Source: Epilithonimonas hungarica (lineage in GTDB: Bacteria; Bacteroidota; Bacteroidia; Flavobacteriales; Weeksellaceae). From it: a DNA stretch of 64,000 nt. The notes under the pieces were generated by a model. That model had not been told where the DNA came from. It saw only the letters and a program-made list of their open reading frames with translations, and did not search any database. Every line of letters begins with the position of its first letter. Within the stretch, counting starts at the first letter, position 1. The stretch is taken from contig NZ_FNBH01000001.1 of NCBI RefSeq assembly GCF_900102265.1, forward strand, positions 1,116,001 through 1,180,000. The letters run 5' to 3'. The position numbers and the translations under genes were made by a program. Shown here piece after piece: positions 52,504 to 60,923 of this stretch.

Positions 52504-52932
52504 ATGAAAGGCATATACTATAAAATACCAATGGATTTCGAAGCCATGATCAATAAAAAGGATGCGGAAAAGATCTCTATCGATAATTCTATAAGTCAGC
52601 AGATTTTCTTGATTTCTACAACGGCTTTGGGAGAATGCAAGTTTGATGAAACTTTCGGAACGGAGATCTGGGAAATGGATTTTGACCTTCTCAAAACCGA
52701 TAACAGTTTAAAGGAATTCATTGTAACTGCGATGAAGAAAGCTATTGTGATGCATGAGAAGAGATTGCTTTTGGAAGATGTGGAGGTTTCTGTTAAAGAT
52801 CATAATCTTGGCACTTTTGGGAAAAGAAGAATGAAGAAGAGGGTAGTGATTTCAGTGAAAGGACAAGTTTTGGAAACCAACAGGCCTTTTCTTTTTCAGA
52901 ATTCATTCTTTGTAGGACCACTTTCATATTAA
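52504..52932 (+). CDS. tssE: T6SS baseplate protein TssE (gp25-like)
   Basis: A 142-residue gp25/TssE protein. FGTEIWEMDFDLLKTDNSLKEFIVTAMKKAI (about 58-88) corresponds to the GPW/gp25 core with its conserved acidic turn, and the C-terminal strand ends PFLFQNSFFVGPLSY. TssE starts the sheath polymerisation at the baseplate. The gene precedes tssF by 20 bases. Confidence 0.85.
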   Translation: MKGIYYKIPMDFEAMINKKDAEKISIDNSISQQIFLISTTALGECKFDETFGTEIWEMDFDLLKTDNSLKEFIVTAMKKAIVMHEKRLLLEDVEVSVKDHNLGTFGKRRMKKRVVISVKGQVLETNRPFLFQNSFFVGPLSY

Positions 52933-52952
52933 AAATAATAACAAAAACACAA

Positions 52953-54779
52953 ATGAACCAGGAAAGAATAAAAGATAGGATATTAAGAAGAGCAGCCAGA
53001 CTTTGGGGATATAACGAATTAGAATCGGAAACCTCCTTTGACCCGATCGTGAGTCTTCTGCTTTCTGCAACGGCTTCAGAACTTGAGAAATTGGGTTTTG
53101 AGCTGGAAAGCTCACGATCACGGATCATAGAACGGATTCTTGAGATAATGTTTCCGGAAGAAGTTTCCGGAGTTATTCCGTCAAGGTCATTGATCCAGGT
53201 TTTTCCTTTGGAGAATCATTCTACGATATCCTTGAAAAATCATTTTAAAACAAGCAAACGGATTCATAATGTATTCAATCCGACGGAAAGTAACAGCAAA
53301 GATGTATTCTTTTGCCCAACTATTGAAGTGAAACTGACCACCGCAAAAATCGAATATATTGCTTTCGGAAATACTTTGAATCGTGTGGAAAGCTTCTTCT
53401 TTACAGATTTGCTGTCAAAAGGAGAACCGTATATTCCGTCTGGAGAGATGTGGGTCGGAATTCGTTGCAAAGAGAACTCAGACCTTGAAAATCTGATGTT
53501 TTATATCGATATCAACAATAATTATCAGAAAGAACTCTTTTTTTATTACCTGAAACAGGCTAAGATCTACTTTGGTGAAAAAGAATTTTCATTGCACGAA
53601 GGGTATAATGTAAATCAGAAGAACATTGATATGGAAAGTATCATTACCAAAAACTATTCGGATCTTGAGCATGTTTATACTGATGTCAATCAGTACTATT
53701 TCTCGAATTTTTTTACTTTAAGGGAAAAACTCTCGCACGTTGATAAACCCAGGAAAGAAGAATTGTTTGAAAAATATTTTCAAAACAACAAGCTTTCTGA
53801 GAATCAGGATATTGTTTGGCTAAAGTTCAAATTTTCGGAAGCGGTTGTGAATGAGGTTCTGGAGAATGTGAGCATTACACTCAACTGTATTCCAGTCTTG
53901 AATATCCATAATGTGACATCTTATCACAGAGTTACGGGAAGGCTTAATATTATTCCGATAAAATCTAATGACAGTTTTCTGGACCTGGATCATGTTTCAG
54001 ATGATAGAGGGCGACGGTTCGATGTTAAAAATTATGCTGCCGAGAGTAACGGAACTTCTGCTGTTTTAAGGAAAGGTGGTGTTTCACGATTTGACCAGAG
54101 AGGAGCTTCGGAACTTCTGCAATACCTTTTGGAGCTAATCAAAGATGAAACGGCTGCTTTTTCCGGGATAGGTGCGGATTCCACAAAAGAAACTTTAAGA
54201 CAGATCAATCAAAATGTGGCGGCACTTCATCAATTGGCGAAGGAGAAGAGTTTCTCGCAAACCAATAATCCATATTTGGTGATCACTTCGGACTCTCAAG
54301 ATTCTGAGATTGGCTGTAATATTTCTTATTGGTTGACTCTTGCAGAAGAAGGAAACGATATTAAACAAGGCACAGTTTTGACCGTAGAGGGTTCCAATGT
54401 TTCTGCTTTGGATAAAACGGCAATAATGATCAGACCATCAACAGCAGGCAGGAAAAGCCTATCGCCACAAGATAAAATTTTAGAATACAGGAATTCTTTG
54501 CTTACAAGAGGAAGAATAGTGACCGTTGCGGACATAAAAGTTTTCGGATTGAATCATTTCAAAAATACAATAAAAAGTATTGAGGTCTCAAAAGGAACCA
54601 AAAAAGAGGTGTCTTTGAAAGGCGGATTCAGCAGAACTATTGATATTAGCCTGATCAGAAATCCTGAGGAAAAAGAATCGATCAAAGATTCTGAATGGGA
54701 GTATCTATGTGAAAGCTTCCTGCTTAAACTGAGAAATGCTTCTGCAAACATCTATCCATATCGGATCTTTCAAAAATAG
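52953..54779 (+). CDS. tssF: T6SS baseplate protein TssF
   Basis: A 608-residue cytosolic protein of the Bacteroidota TssF type. The N-terminal RILRRAARLWGYNELESETSFDPIVSLLLSATASELEKL and the C-terminal LLTRGRIVTVADIKVFGLNHF segment (about 515-535) are characteristic. TssF is the large wedge protein, two copies per TssG. Its length fits the family and the frame is intact. Confidence 0.88.
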   Translation: MNQERIKDRILRRAARLWGYNELESETSFDPIVSLLLSATASELEKLGFELESSRSRIIERILEIMFPEEVSGVIPSRSLIQVFPLENHSTISLKNHFKTSKRIHNVFNPTESNSKDVFFCPTIEVKLTTAKIEYIAFGNTLNRVESFFFTDLLSKGEPYIPSGEMWVGIRCKENSDLENLMFYIDINNNYQKELFFYYLKQAKIYFGEKEFSLHEGYNVNQKNIDMESIITKNYSDLEHVYTDVNQYYFSNFFTLREKLSHVDKPRKEELFEKYFQNNKLSENQDIVWLKFKFSEAVVNEVLENVSITLNCIPVLNIHNVTSYHRVTGRLNIIPIKSNDSFLDLDHVSDDRGRRFDVKNYAAESNGTSAVLRKGGVSRFDQRGASELLQYLLELIKDETAAFSGIGADSTKETLRQINQNVAALHQLAKEKSFSQTNNPYLVITSDSQDSEIGCNISYWLTLAEEGNDIKQGTVLTVEGSNVSALDKTAIMIRPSTAGRKSLSPQDKILEYRNSLLTRGRIVTVADIKVFGLNHFKNTIKSIEVSKGTKKEVSLKGGFSRTIDISLIRNPEEKESIKDSEWEYLCESFLLKLRNASANIYPYRIFQK

Positions 54780-54847
54780 AAATATCATTTAAAAAAAGTC
54801 GATGATATTAATTAAAAACAATTATTAACCCTTTAAAAAAGACACTT

Positions 54848-55309
54848 ATGTTGACAAACAAAGGAATTGGTGGAAATGAAGTTCCACTGGACACAAGTGA
54901 GGCGATCTTCGAGATCCCTCAAAACAGAACGCTTTTAGCGCAAAAATTAACGGCGGACGATCCTGTAAAGCCAGAATTGGTAGAAGGATTGAACACGATC
55001 GAAAAAGTTTTTGAGCATTTCAAACCAGAGATCAAAGTTGATTTCGAAGATGCACAGGGATCTGTCAAAATGGAAAACCTGAAATTCAAAAATCTAGGTG
55101 ATTTTGGTACGAAAGGCATCACGGGGCAAAGCGGATTTTTGAGTGGACTGGAAACGGAAAAAGACCAGTACCAGAAAATCATCAAACAATTGAAAACAAA
55201 CAAGATCCTGAAAGCTGCTCTGGAAGATCCTGACGCAAAAAAAGGATTACTGGACACACTTCAGTCATTAATCAAAGAATTAGAAAGTAACACAACCAAC
55301 AATAATTAA
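54848..55309 (+). CDS. tssB: T6SS sheath small subunit TssB
   Basis: A 153-residue sheath protein; contains IEVP-like EVPLDTSEAIFEIPQ, VKPELVEGLNTIEKVFEHFKPEIKVDFEDAQG and the C-terminal helix region. It assembles with TssC into the contractile sheath. It follows tssF after 68 bases. Confidence 0.85.
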   Translation: MLTNKGIGGNEVPLDTSEAIFEIPQNRTLLAQKLTADDPVKPELVEGLNTIEKVFEHFKPEIKVDFEDAQGSVKMENLKFKNLGDFGTKGITGQSGFLSGLETEKDQYQKIIKQLKTNKILKAALEDPDAKKGLLDTLQSLIKELESNTTNNN

Positions 55310-55326
55310 AAAAAACACAGAAGATC

Positions 55327-56697
55327 ATGGCAAAACCAGAAGAATCAGTACAGGCATCAACTGCCGCACCAGTACTGGAACAAAGAAAAGGATCGGCATC
55401 TTTGGAAAGCAGCCTTAATAAATTGGCCAGATATGGAGGTTTCGATTTATTGGAAACTTCGATTGAAGGTGTACAAAACATTAATCCGGATAGAAAGGCA
55501 AGAAGAAAGATCTTTCTTACCGAACTGGGAAAAGAAAAAGAAAGAGAAACGCTTAAGAAAACTCTTGAACTTTGGGCAAGTGTGATCAGTAAAAATGATT
55601 CATTGACCGATATGGTTGCGAATTGTGAAGATCAGAGAAAGTCTTCTGAAGACCTGCTTTCCAAAAATCTTTCAAAAGCTGTCGATGTCACCAGGGAATT
55701 GGAGGCAAACTATAGAACGGCTGCTTTATTCTACAAGAATACGGAAACCGAGAAAGTGAAAAATGTCACTATTGTCAATGCAAACCTTGAGCAATTGAAA
55801 GATCTTGATAACACAAGATTCATTGATACGATCCATGCCGAACTTTCTGACAACTATGACAGGTTGGACCTTAAGAACAATTATGGGATTTTGGTCATTC
55901 CAGGATATTTGGGTTCTAACAAAGTAGTTGAAAAATGGGCAAAACTGGCTCACGAAAACAAAGTGATGCTGGTGACAGATTTTGAACATCTTGATGAACC
56001 GGATGATGTCATGGAAATGTTCGATCAGGCTTATCTGACGGGTGGTGATGTTTACAGGGCCAATGTTCTGATGACCTGTAACTGGCTGGTCGGAAGAGGA
56101 AGGTTCGAAGATATCAACGAAACTGAAGATCTGTTTATTCCACCTTCTGCAGCTTTGGCAGGGAAAATTTATCATACATTGATGTCTCAGGTTACTGCGG
56201 GTAAAAAGTTTGGGGGGATCAATGAAGTGGATGGTGTGAAATTCGACTTGAAGAAAAGTGAAATTGCCAATCTTGAAAACCTTGGACTGATCCCGATGGT
56301 AAATGAGTATGGTAAAGTAATGGCATTCTCAGGTAAAACTTTATTCAACGGAGATAACTTGGGACTTCAGACTTATTCTGTTGTAAGGGTTTTTGATTAT
56401 GTGACCAAAGTTTTGATGGACTTCTTGAACAGAAGAGCTTTTGAAAACTTTACTGCAGTTACGAGAAAAGAGATCATGAATCAAATTGTGCGTTTCTTGG
56501 ATAGTATCACAGGTCCCGGTAAATTGATCGAGAACTTTGAAATCAGAAAATTTGAGCAGGATCCTGTACAAAAAGATAGAATTCATCTTGATATTCATAT
56601 GAAGCCATACTTCCCTGCCAAGAACTTTTTGATCAAAATGGATGGTCACAAAGGTGATGATGGTAACGAATGGGAGACTGAATATGAACAGAAGTGA
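55327..56697 (+). CDS. tssC: T6SS sheath large subunit TssC
   Basis: A 456-residue sheath protein of the Bacteroidota type (DUF5458). YGILVIPGYLGSNKVVEKWAKLAHENKVMLVTDFEHLDEPDD lies in the centre, and the C-terminal part has KVLMDFLNRRAFENFTAVTRKEIMNQIVRFLDSITGPGKLIENFEI, as in TssC. Last gene of the main operon; a terminator follows. Confidence 0.9.
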   Translation: MAKPEESVQASTAAPVLEQRKGSASLESSLNKLARYGGFDLLETSIEGVQNINPDRKARRKIFLTELGKEKERETLKKTLELWASVISKNDSLTDMVANCEDQRKSSEDLLSKNLSKAVDVTRELEANYRTAALFYKNTETEKVKNVTIVNANLEQLKDLDNTRFIDTIHAELSDNYDRLDLKNNYGILVIPGYLGSNKVVEKWAKLAHENKVMLVTDFEHLDEPDDVMEMFDQAYLTGGDVYRANVLMTCNWLVGRGRFEDINETEDLFIPPSAALAGKIYHTLMSQVTAGKKFGGINEVDGVKFDLKKSEIANLENLGLIPMVNEYGKVMAFSGKTLFNGDNLGLQTYSVVRVFDYVTKVLMDFLNRRAFENFTAVTRKEIMNQIVRFLDSITGPGKLIENFEIRKFEQDPVQKDRIHLDIHMKPYFPAKNFLIKMDGHKGDDGNEWETEYEQK

Positions 56698-56717
56698 TCT
56701 TTTATCCTTAATAATGG

Positions 56718-56747
56718 AAGCGCGGAAAGTAATTCTCGCGCTTTTTA
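56718..56747 (+). terminator. Terminator of main T6SS operon
   Basis: Stem AAGCGCG / CGCGCTT with a 12-base loop and TTTTT, 20 bases after the tssC stop. Confidence 0.85.
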
Positions 56748-56749
56748 TT

Positions 56750-57073
56750 TATAAAATTAATGATTGATGACAATAAAATGAAAATTTTTATTCACAATGA
56801 TATTGCAGTTATGTAAAGTTTATTTCAAAATTTAATTCCTTTCTTTTTATTAATTCAATTTTAAATAAAATAATTAATAAAGATTGATTGGTGTGAATAA
56901 TAATAAATAAAATGTTTATTGATATAAAATAATTAAAAATAAAAAAATATTATATATTTTAATTATTGATGATAATGTAAAATAATTGATAATTTAATTG
57001 TGTTATAGTTTTGTTTTGACAAAAATAATCAAATTTAACATAATAAAATAATTAAAAAATTATTAAATTATCA
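56750..57073. other. Very AT-rich region upstream of hcp
   Basis: About 320 bases made almost only of A and T, rich in the words AATAATTAA and AAATAATTAAT. No gene, RNA or strong stem. It looks like a curved or protein-bound (xenogeneic silencer-like) upstream region of the hcp promoter. Confidence 0.5.
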
Positions 57074-57104
57074 TTTGTTTAATTTAAAATAAATTATAGA
57101 TTTG
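57074..57104 (+). promoter_or_regulatory. Promoter of hcp unit
   Basis: TTTG (57074-57077), 19 bases, then TAGATTTG (57097-57104). It has the same spacing as the promoter at 43248. The leader to the first hcp would be about 108 bases. Confidence 0.72.
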
Positions 57105-57218
57105 ACAAGAATATATTCCCTGGTTGGTCATTATAAAATAATAATATATTGTATAAATACAGAGGGTATATTTCCATTATTGGTGTTATTAGATATTTAA
57201 ACCTAAAATATATTTATT

Positions 57219-57605
57219 ATGTCATTTAAAGCAAAATTCAAAGCCGCCGGTATCGAGCGCAACATCTTAGCTGTAGATTTCGGAATGCTACAGGAAACAG
57301 ACCAGACAGGAAGACCATCTTCCATCGCAAGAGGCGGGAAGATCCACTTAACAGTTGAAGGGACAGGGGCCACAGACCTTTTCGAATGGATGACCAATTC
57401 GTTCGAAAGAAAGGATGGTAGTGTTGTCTTTATCAAAAGAGATAGTGATGCTACCTTGAAGGAACTGAAGTTCAAAGAAGCTTATATTGTAAAATATAAG
57501 GAAGATTTTGATTCCACAGGAGAAAATCCCCTTACCGAAACCTTTGTGCTTTCTACCAAGGAAATTGAAATGGGCAATGCTTCCCACAGAAACGACTGGG
57601 TGTAA
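57219..57605 (+). CDS. tssD: T6SS tube protein Hcp/TssD, copy 1
   Basis: A 128-residue Hcp of the Bacteroidota TssD type: MSFKAKFKAAGIERNILAVD, TDQTGRPSSIARGGKIHLTVEG, LFEWMTNSFERKDGSVVFIKRD and FDSTGENPLTETFVLSTKEIEMGNA. It forms hexameric rings stacked into the inner tube that is pushed out by sheath contraction. The frame is intact and has its own promoter. Confidence 0.92.
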   Translation: MSFKAKFKAAGIERNILAVDFGMLQETDQTGRPSSIARGGKIHLTVEGTGATDLFEWMTNSFERKDGSVVFIKRDSDATLKELKFKEAYIVKYKEDFDSTGENPLTETFVLSTKEIEMGNASHRNDWV

Positions 57606-57746
57606 ATTCTCTATTCAAAAAAACACTTTACTTTCACCGGCTCAAATCCTATGATGATTTATCATCAATTGACAGGTGTAGAATTTTTATTCTAAAAATA
57701 CAGATGAAAAATATTTAATCAATTAACACATTTAATAAAAAAAATT

Positions 57747-58142
57747 ATGTCATTTAAAGCAAAATTCAAAGTAGCAGGAAAAGAGTTCACTGCTCTTAAC
57801 GTAAGCTACGGATTATTTCAGGAAACAGATGCAACAGGAAGACCATCAACAGTAACAAGAGGGGGTAAGATCGATGTTGTGGTAGAAGGGACAAATTCTA
57901 CAGAACTTTTTGAATGGATGACCAATTCATTTGAAAGAAAGGACGGAAGCATCGTATTCTTCAAAAGAGACAGTGATGCCACACTTAAAGAATTGAAATT
58001 CACAGAAGGATATCTGGTGAAACACAAAGAGAATTTTGATTCTACTGGGGAAAATCCTCTGACGGAAACCTTTACGATCTCTGCAAGAAAAATAGAAATG
58101 GGGAGCGGCGCTTATGAGAATGAGTGGCCAGGTTCTTTGTAG
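57747..58142 (+). CDS. tssD: T6SS tube protein Hcp/TssD, copy 2
   Basis: A 131-residue paralogue of copy 1, very similar throughout; the first 25 bases of the two genes are nearly identical. Differences cluster near residues 10-20, 30-45 and at the C-terminus (ARKIEMGSGAYENEW). It is 141 bases after copy 1, with a terminator after it. Two intact Hcp copies may assemble as mixed tubes or carry different effectors. Confidence 0.92.
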   Translation: MSFKAKFKVAGKEFTALNVSYGLFQETDATGRPSTVTRGGKIDVVVEGTNSTELFEWMTNSFERKDGSIVFFKRDSDATLKELKFTEGYLVKHKENFDSTGENPLTETFTISARKIEMGSGAYENEWPGSL

Positions 58143-58153
58143 GTCAAAAAAGT

Positions 58154-58181
58154 AATGGGCAATATCATATTGCCCATTTTT
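58154..58181 (+). terminator. Terminator after hcp copy 2
   Basis: A ten-base stem AATGGGCAAT / ATTGCCCATT with a five-base loop and TTTTT. Confidence 0.9.
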
Positions 58182-58308
58182 GTCTTTTATCAATTAGACA
58201 CTAATTAATGGAGAAAGTGGTGAATAATCAAGACGGGAATTCAATTTTGTCCTACTCTTTTTTCTCACCATCGTCATTCACAACTAATCATTCATAATTA
58301 TAAAACGT

Positions 58309-58694
58309 ATGTCCTTTTTATCAAAATTAGATTTAGACGGCAATATCTATAATATTTTAGAATGCAGATACAGCTTTACCCAGGCTACAGACGAGACCGG
58401 CAAACCGCAGGGGGTGCCCCAGGGTGAGGAGATCTTCATCCGTATAGAGAGCACGGGAAATCCTGAGCTGGGGTGGATGCTTGACCATAACAAGACCAAG
58501 AACGGTACTGTAACGTTTTTCAGAAGAGATGCCATGAGCAAGCTTCAGGAACTCACGTTGAAAAAGCTTACTGTACCAGATTCACTGAACATTTCAATTC
58601 GGTAAATGCCGAACTGCTACAGATAGAGATGCACCTGATCGCCAAGAAATTTGACGTGAATGGTGCCACTCATATAAAATCGTGGAAAGAATAG
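58309..58694 (+). pseudogene. tssD: Third Hcp/TssD gene, frameshifted in A-run
   Basis: The frame from 58309 reads MSFLSKLDLDGNIYNILECR and later LGWMLDHNKTKNGTVTFFRR, then leaves the family at the A-run 58561-58565 and stops at 58605 (98 codons). Adding one A restores KKAYCTRFTEHFNSVNAE and the end GATHIKSWKE to the TAG at 58694, giving exactly 128 residues, the length of copy 1. It differs strongly from copies 1 and 2, so it is an old, separate Hcp subtype (probably the carrier of a VgrG or effector pair) inactivated recently, or a phase-variable or miscalled A-run. Confidence 0.85.
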
Positions 58695-58756
58695 TATTTC
58701 TATTTTTTTGATGAATTACCACAATTTTAATAACCATTACAAAAACACACAATGAT

Positions 58757-59075
58757 ATGTCCAAAAGAATATATTCCGATGAAACGCTTAATGATTTTCA
58801 GCAAGGTTAGGATGCCATGAGCAACGGTAGGCTGATCCAGACGGTATTAAAAATATTTTTCCTCCAAAACTTTAAGGATTTTTGACAGACAAAGAAAGTC
58901 CGCTCGTTTATTTCACATAACACTGGATGAGAGCCCCTTTCTAGACAGGTCAGGATTTTCTCTGCATCTCGACCAGAAGACCAATGACCACAACAATTTC
59001 ACCATAACCGTTCCGGGTGATGCATTGGACAGCTTCCATGGCTATGTGATGGATTTGACATGGTCACCATTTTTC
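58757..59075 (+). pseudogene. Decayed VgrG/TssI N-terminal remnant
   Basis: From the ATG at 58757 the frame reads MSKRIYSDETLNDFQQG and then meets a stop; a second frame, about 58893-59075, reads FHITLDESPFLDRSGFSLHL and LDQKTNDHNNFTITVPGDAL before another stop. These phrases match the N-terminus of Bacteroidota T6SS VgrG proteins as I remember them. Several stops and frame changes show a long-dead gene. No gp5-like or C-terminal effector part was found. Confidence 0.65.
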
Positions 59076-59430
59076 TAGACCATCTTTTTTGGAATGACCT
59101 CACCGAATTTACGTTTATAAGCTTACAAGTTGCCCTAAAATTGAAAATGATCTGTTCCATCCTCAAGAAGGTATGTCAGATATCCAATATGAAAAAAAAC
59201 TAAATGATTTTTTGATTCCACACCATTTGCTTCCATTCTACGATGACCTCAGGCAACTGAATTGATGTTTTTATCTTAAGATAAGCATGAAGAAGTAAGG
59301 GGTCAGGCATCGACTTTCCAGGGACACTTTGCCAAACCGGGGCGGCTACCTGATCAGATTGGCCTTATCCAATTTTCGAAGGCCTTTACCAATGGCTTAA
59401 GGGTTTTTTAGAGAATGATGACCAATAAGG
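59076..59430 (+). pseudogene. Further decayed coding remnants
   Basis: Short open fragments follow the VgrG remnant: MSDIQYEKKLNDFLIPHHLL (from 59174) ending at a stop near 59264, and VRGQASTFQGHFAKPGRLPD (from about 59297) ending near 59410. They have codon use like real protein but no family I know. They may be remains of an effector, adaptor or immunity gene. Confidence 0.45.
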
Positions 59431-59860
59431 GGCTTCTAATTTAAGTCATAAAATAACTTTTTTTAAGTAAATTTTAATTTTTTGTGGCCTACTTATTGTT
59501 TGTTGATGAAGCGATTCTCATGTTTAATTTGAGTTTTCATGGTTATTAGTTTTTACCCAGCTTCTGCTGGATTTTTTATGTTCCAGATCTAGTGATATTC
59601 GATTTTAGAACTGCATTCAGTTGATTTTCAATGTTGATTAAGATAACGATATACTTTAATGTGCCAAATAACTATATATCTTAAATTCTTTCCTCTAATT
59701 GAGAAGGATTTTTCTGTGAGCATGAAAATACCAATTGTGAAGATGATAGGAAATATCCACATGGAGTAATATTCGAGAAGTATGATGTATCTGAAAATAT
59801 AATAGAAGAATATGTTATAAGATGCTTTAAGAAGAGCAAATAAGAAAGCCATCCTTTAAA
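59431..59860. other. Gap with hydrophobic minus-strand frames
   Basis: About 430 bases with a plus-strand terminator (59557-59577). Two overlapping minus-strand frames (59628-59852 and 59681-59881) both read hydrophobic stretches; one starts MAFLFALLKASYNIFFYY. They could be a remnant of a small membrane protein split by a frameshift, or only AT-rich chance. No functional gene is called. Confidence 0.3.
59557..59577 (+). terminator. Hairpin terminator after decayed T6SS genes
   Basis: CCAGC / GCTGG with a four-base loop and a following ATTTTTT. Probably the old terminator of the dead VgrG unit. Confidence 0.6.
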
Positions 59861-59897
59861 AAGAAGATCCTCTGATAACAATAGTTTCAGAGGATCT
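59860..59897 (-). terminator. Terminator of tRNA-Leu
   Basis: An eleven-base perfect stem AGATCCTCTGA / TCAGAGGATCT followed on the minus strand by CTTTTT, directly after the tRNA. Confidence 0.88.
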
Positions 59898-59901
59898 AAT
59901 G

Positions 59902-59981
59902 TACCCAGGACCGGGATCGAACCGGTACTCCTAAGAACTGGTGTTTGAGACCAGCGCGTCTACCAATTCCGCCACCTGGGC
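59902..59981 (-). tRNA. tRNA-Leu (anticodon CAA)
   Basis: Full cloverleaf on the minus strand: acceptor GCCCAGG / CCTGGGT (closing G-U), D arm with AATTGGTAGA, anticodon stem CTGGT / ACCAG with loop CTCAAAC, long class II variable arm, T arm ACCGG-TTCGATC-CCGGT. The CCA end is not encoded. It decodes UUG. Such tRNAs are common integration sites, and the decayed T6SS region lies on its 3' side. Confidence 0.96.
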
Positions 59982-60104
59982 AAGTGTTACAGTGTGCTGT
60001 AAATCGGTGTGCAAATATATAAATATTTTTTACCCGAAAAAATGATTTTCGATTATTTTTTTGTTTTTATTTTTTAATGATCTGTAAATCAAAAAATATT
60101 TTTA

Positions 60105-60872
60105 TCAAAATTCTATTTCCAATCCGTCATAGGCCAAATGGATGTTGCCAGGAAGCTCTTTTTCCACTTCTTCATGAAAACCCAGATGATGACTGATGTG
60201 TATGAGGTATGTTTTTTTCGGCTTAAGTTCTTCCACCAACTCCAAAACTTGAGGAAGAATAAAATGGGAGTGATGAGGTTCTGTTTTTCTGAGACAATTG
60301 ATAATGAAGAGGTCTAAGTTTTTCAGCTTTTCTTTTTCCTTATCATTAATTTTACTGGCATCGGTGATATAAGCTAGGTTTTTAAATTTGAACCCAAGGA
60401 TATTGATATCAGAATGAATGATGTCGATCGGACGGATCTCAACTTCATCAAAAAGAGTAAAATCATCTCCGATCTCAAATAGATCGAAACTTGGCGCACC
60501 CGGATATTTATGGTCTTGAAAAGCGTAAGGGAACCGGTCTTTTATTTCTTTAGCAACTCGGGCATTACAATAGATGGGCATCGAGGCTTTGTTCTTAAAG
60601 ATCAAAGGTCGCAGGTCATCCAAACCGATAATATGGTCATTATGCTCGTGCGTTATCAAAACTGCATCGATTTGTTCCTCGTTATTATTCAACATTTGTT
60701 GTCTGAAATCGGGGCCGCAGTCAATTAATATTTTCTTTCCGGAATCGGTAGTTACTAGCGCAGAAGTACGTAAACGCTTATCTTTTTGGTCTTTGGAAAG
60801 GCAAACCGGATGATGGCTGCCGATAACAGGAATGCCTTGTGAAGTACCGGTTCCTAAAAATTTTAAAAGCAT
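60105..60872 (-). CDS. MBL-fold metallohydrolase, PhnP-like
   Basis: A 255-residue metallo-beta-lactamase fold enzyme. MLLKFLGTGTSQGIPVIGS is the first strand; THEHNDHIIGLDDLRPL holds the HxHxDH metal site (about 74-79); YITDAS and HISHH give further ligands. The layout is that of PhnP/RNase Z-like phosphodiesterases with a Cys-containing loop (HPVCLSKDQKDKRLRTSALV). It cuts a small phosphodiester (for example a cyclic phosphate); the substrate is unknown. Confidence 0.88.
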   Translation of the reverse strand: MLLKFLGTGTSQGIPVIGSHHPVCLSKDQKDKRLRTSALVTTDSGKKILIDCGPDFRQQMLNNNEEQIDAVLITHEHNDHIIGLDDLRPLIFKNKASMPIYCNARVAKEIKDRFPYAFQDHKYPGAPSFDLFEIGDDFTLFDEVEIRPIDIIHSDINILGFKFKNLAYITDASKINDKEKEKLKNLDLFIINCLRKTEPHHSHFILPQVLELVEELKPKKTYLIHISHHLGFHEEVEKELPGNIHLAYDGLEIEF

Positions 60873-60923
60873 TTTTATTTTTGCTGTTATTTTGGTAAAT
60901 TTACAAAATAAATCTAATTCTTT

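Noticed and set aside
59628-59881. Two hydrophobic minus-strand frames
   Set aside because: They overlap in different frames, have no recognised family and lie in AT-rich DNA; kept only as a low-confidence remnant note.
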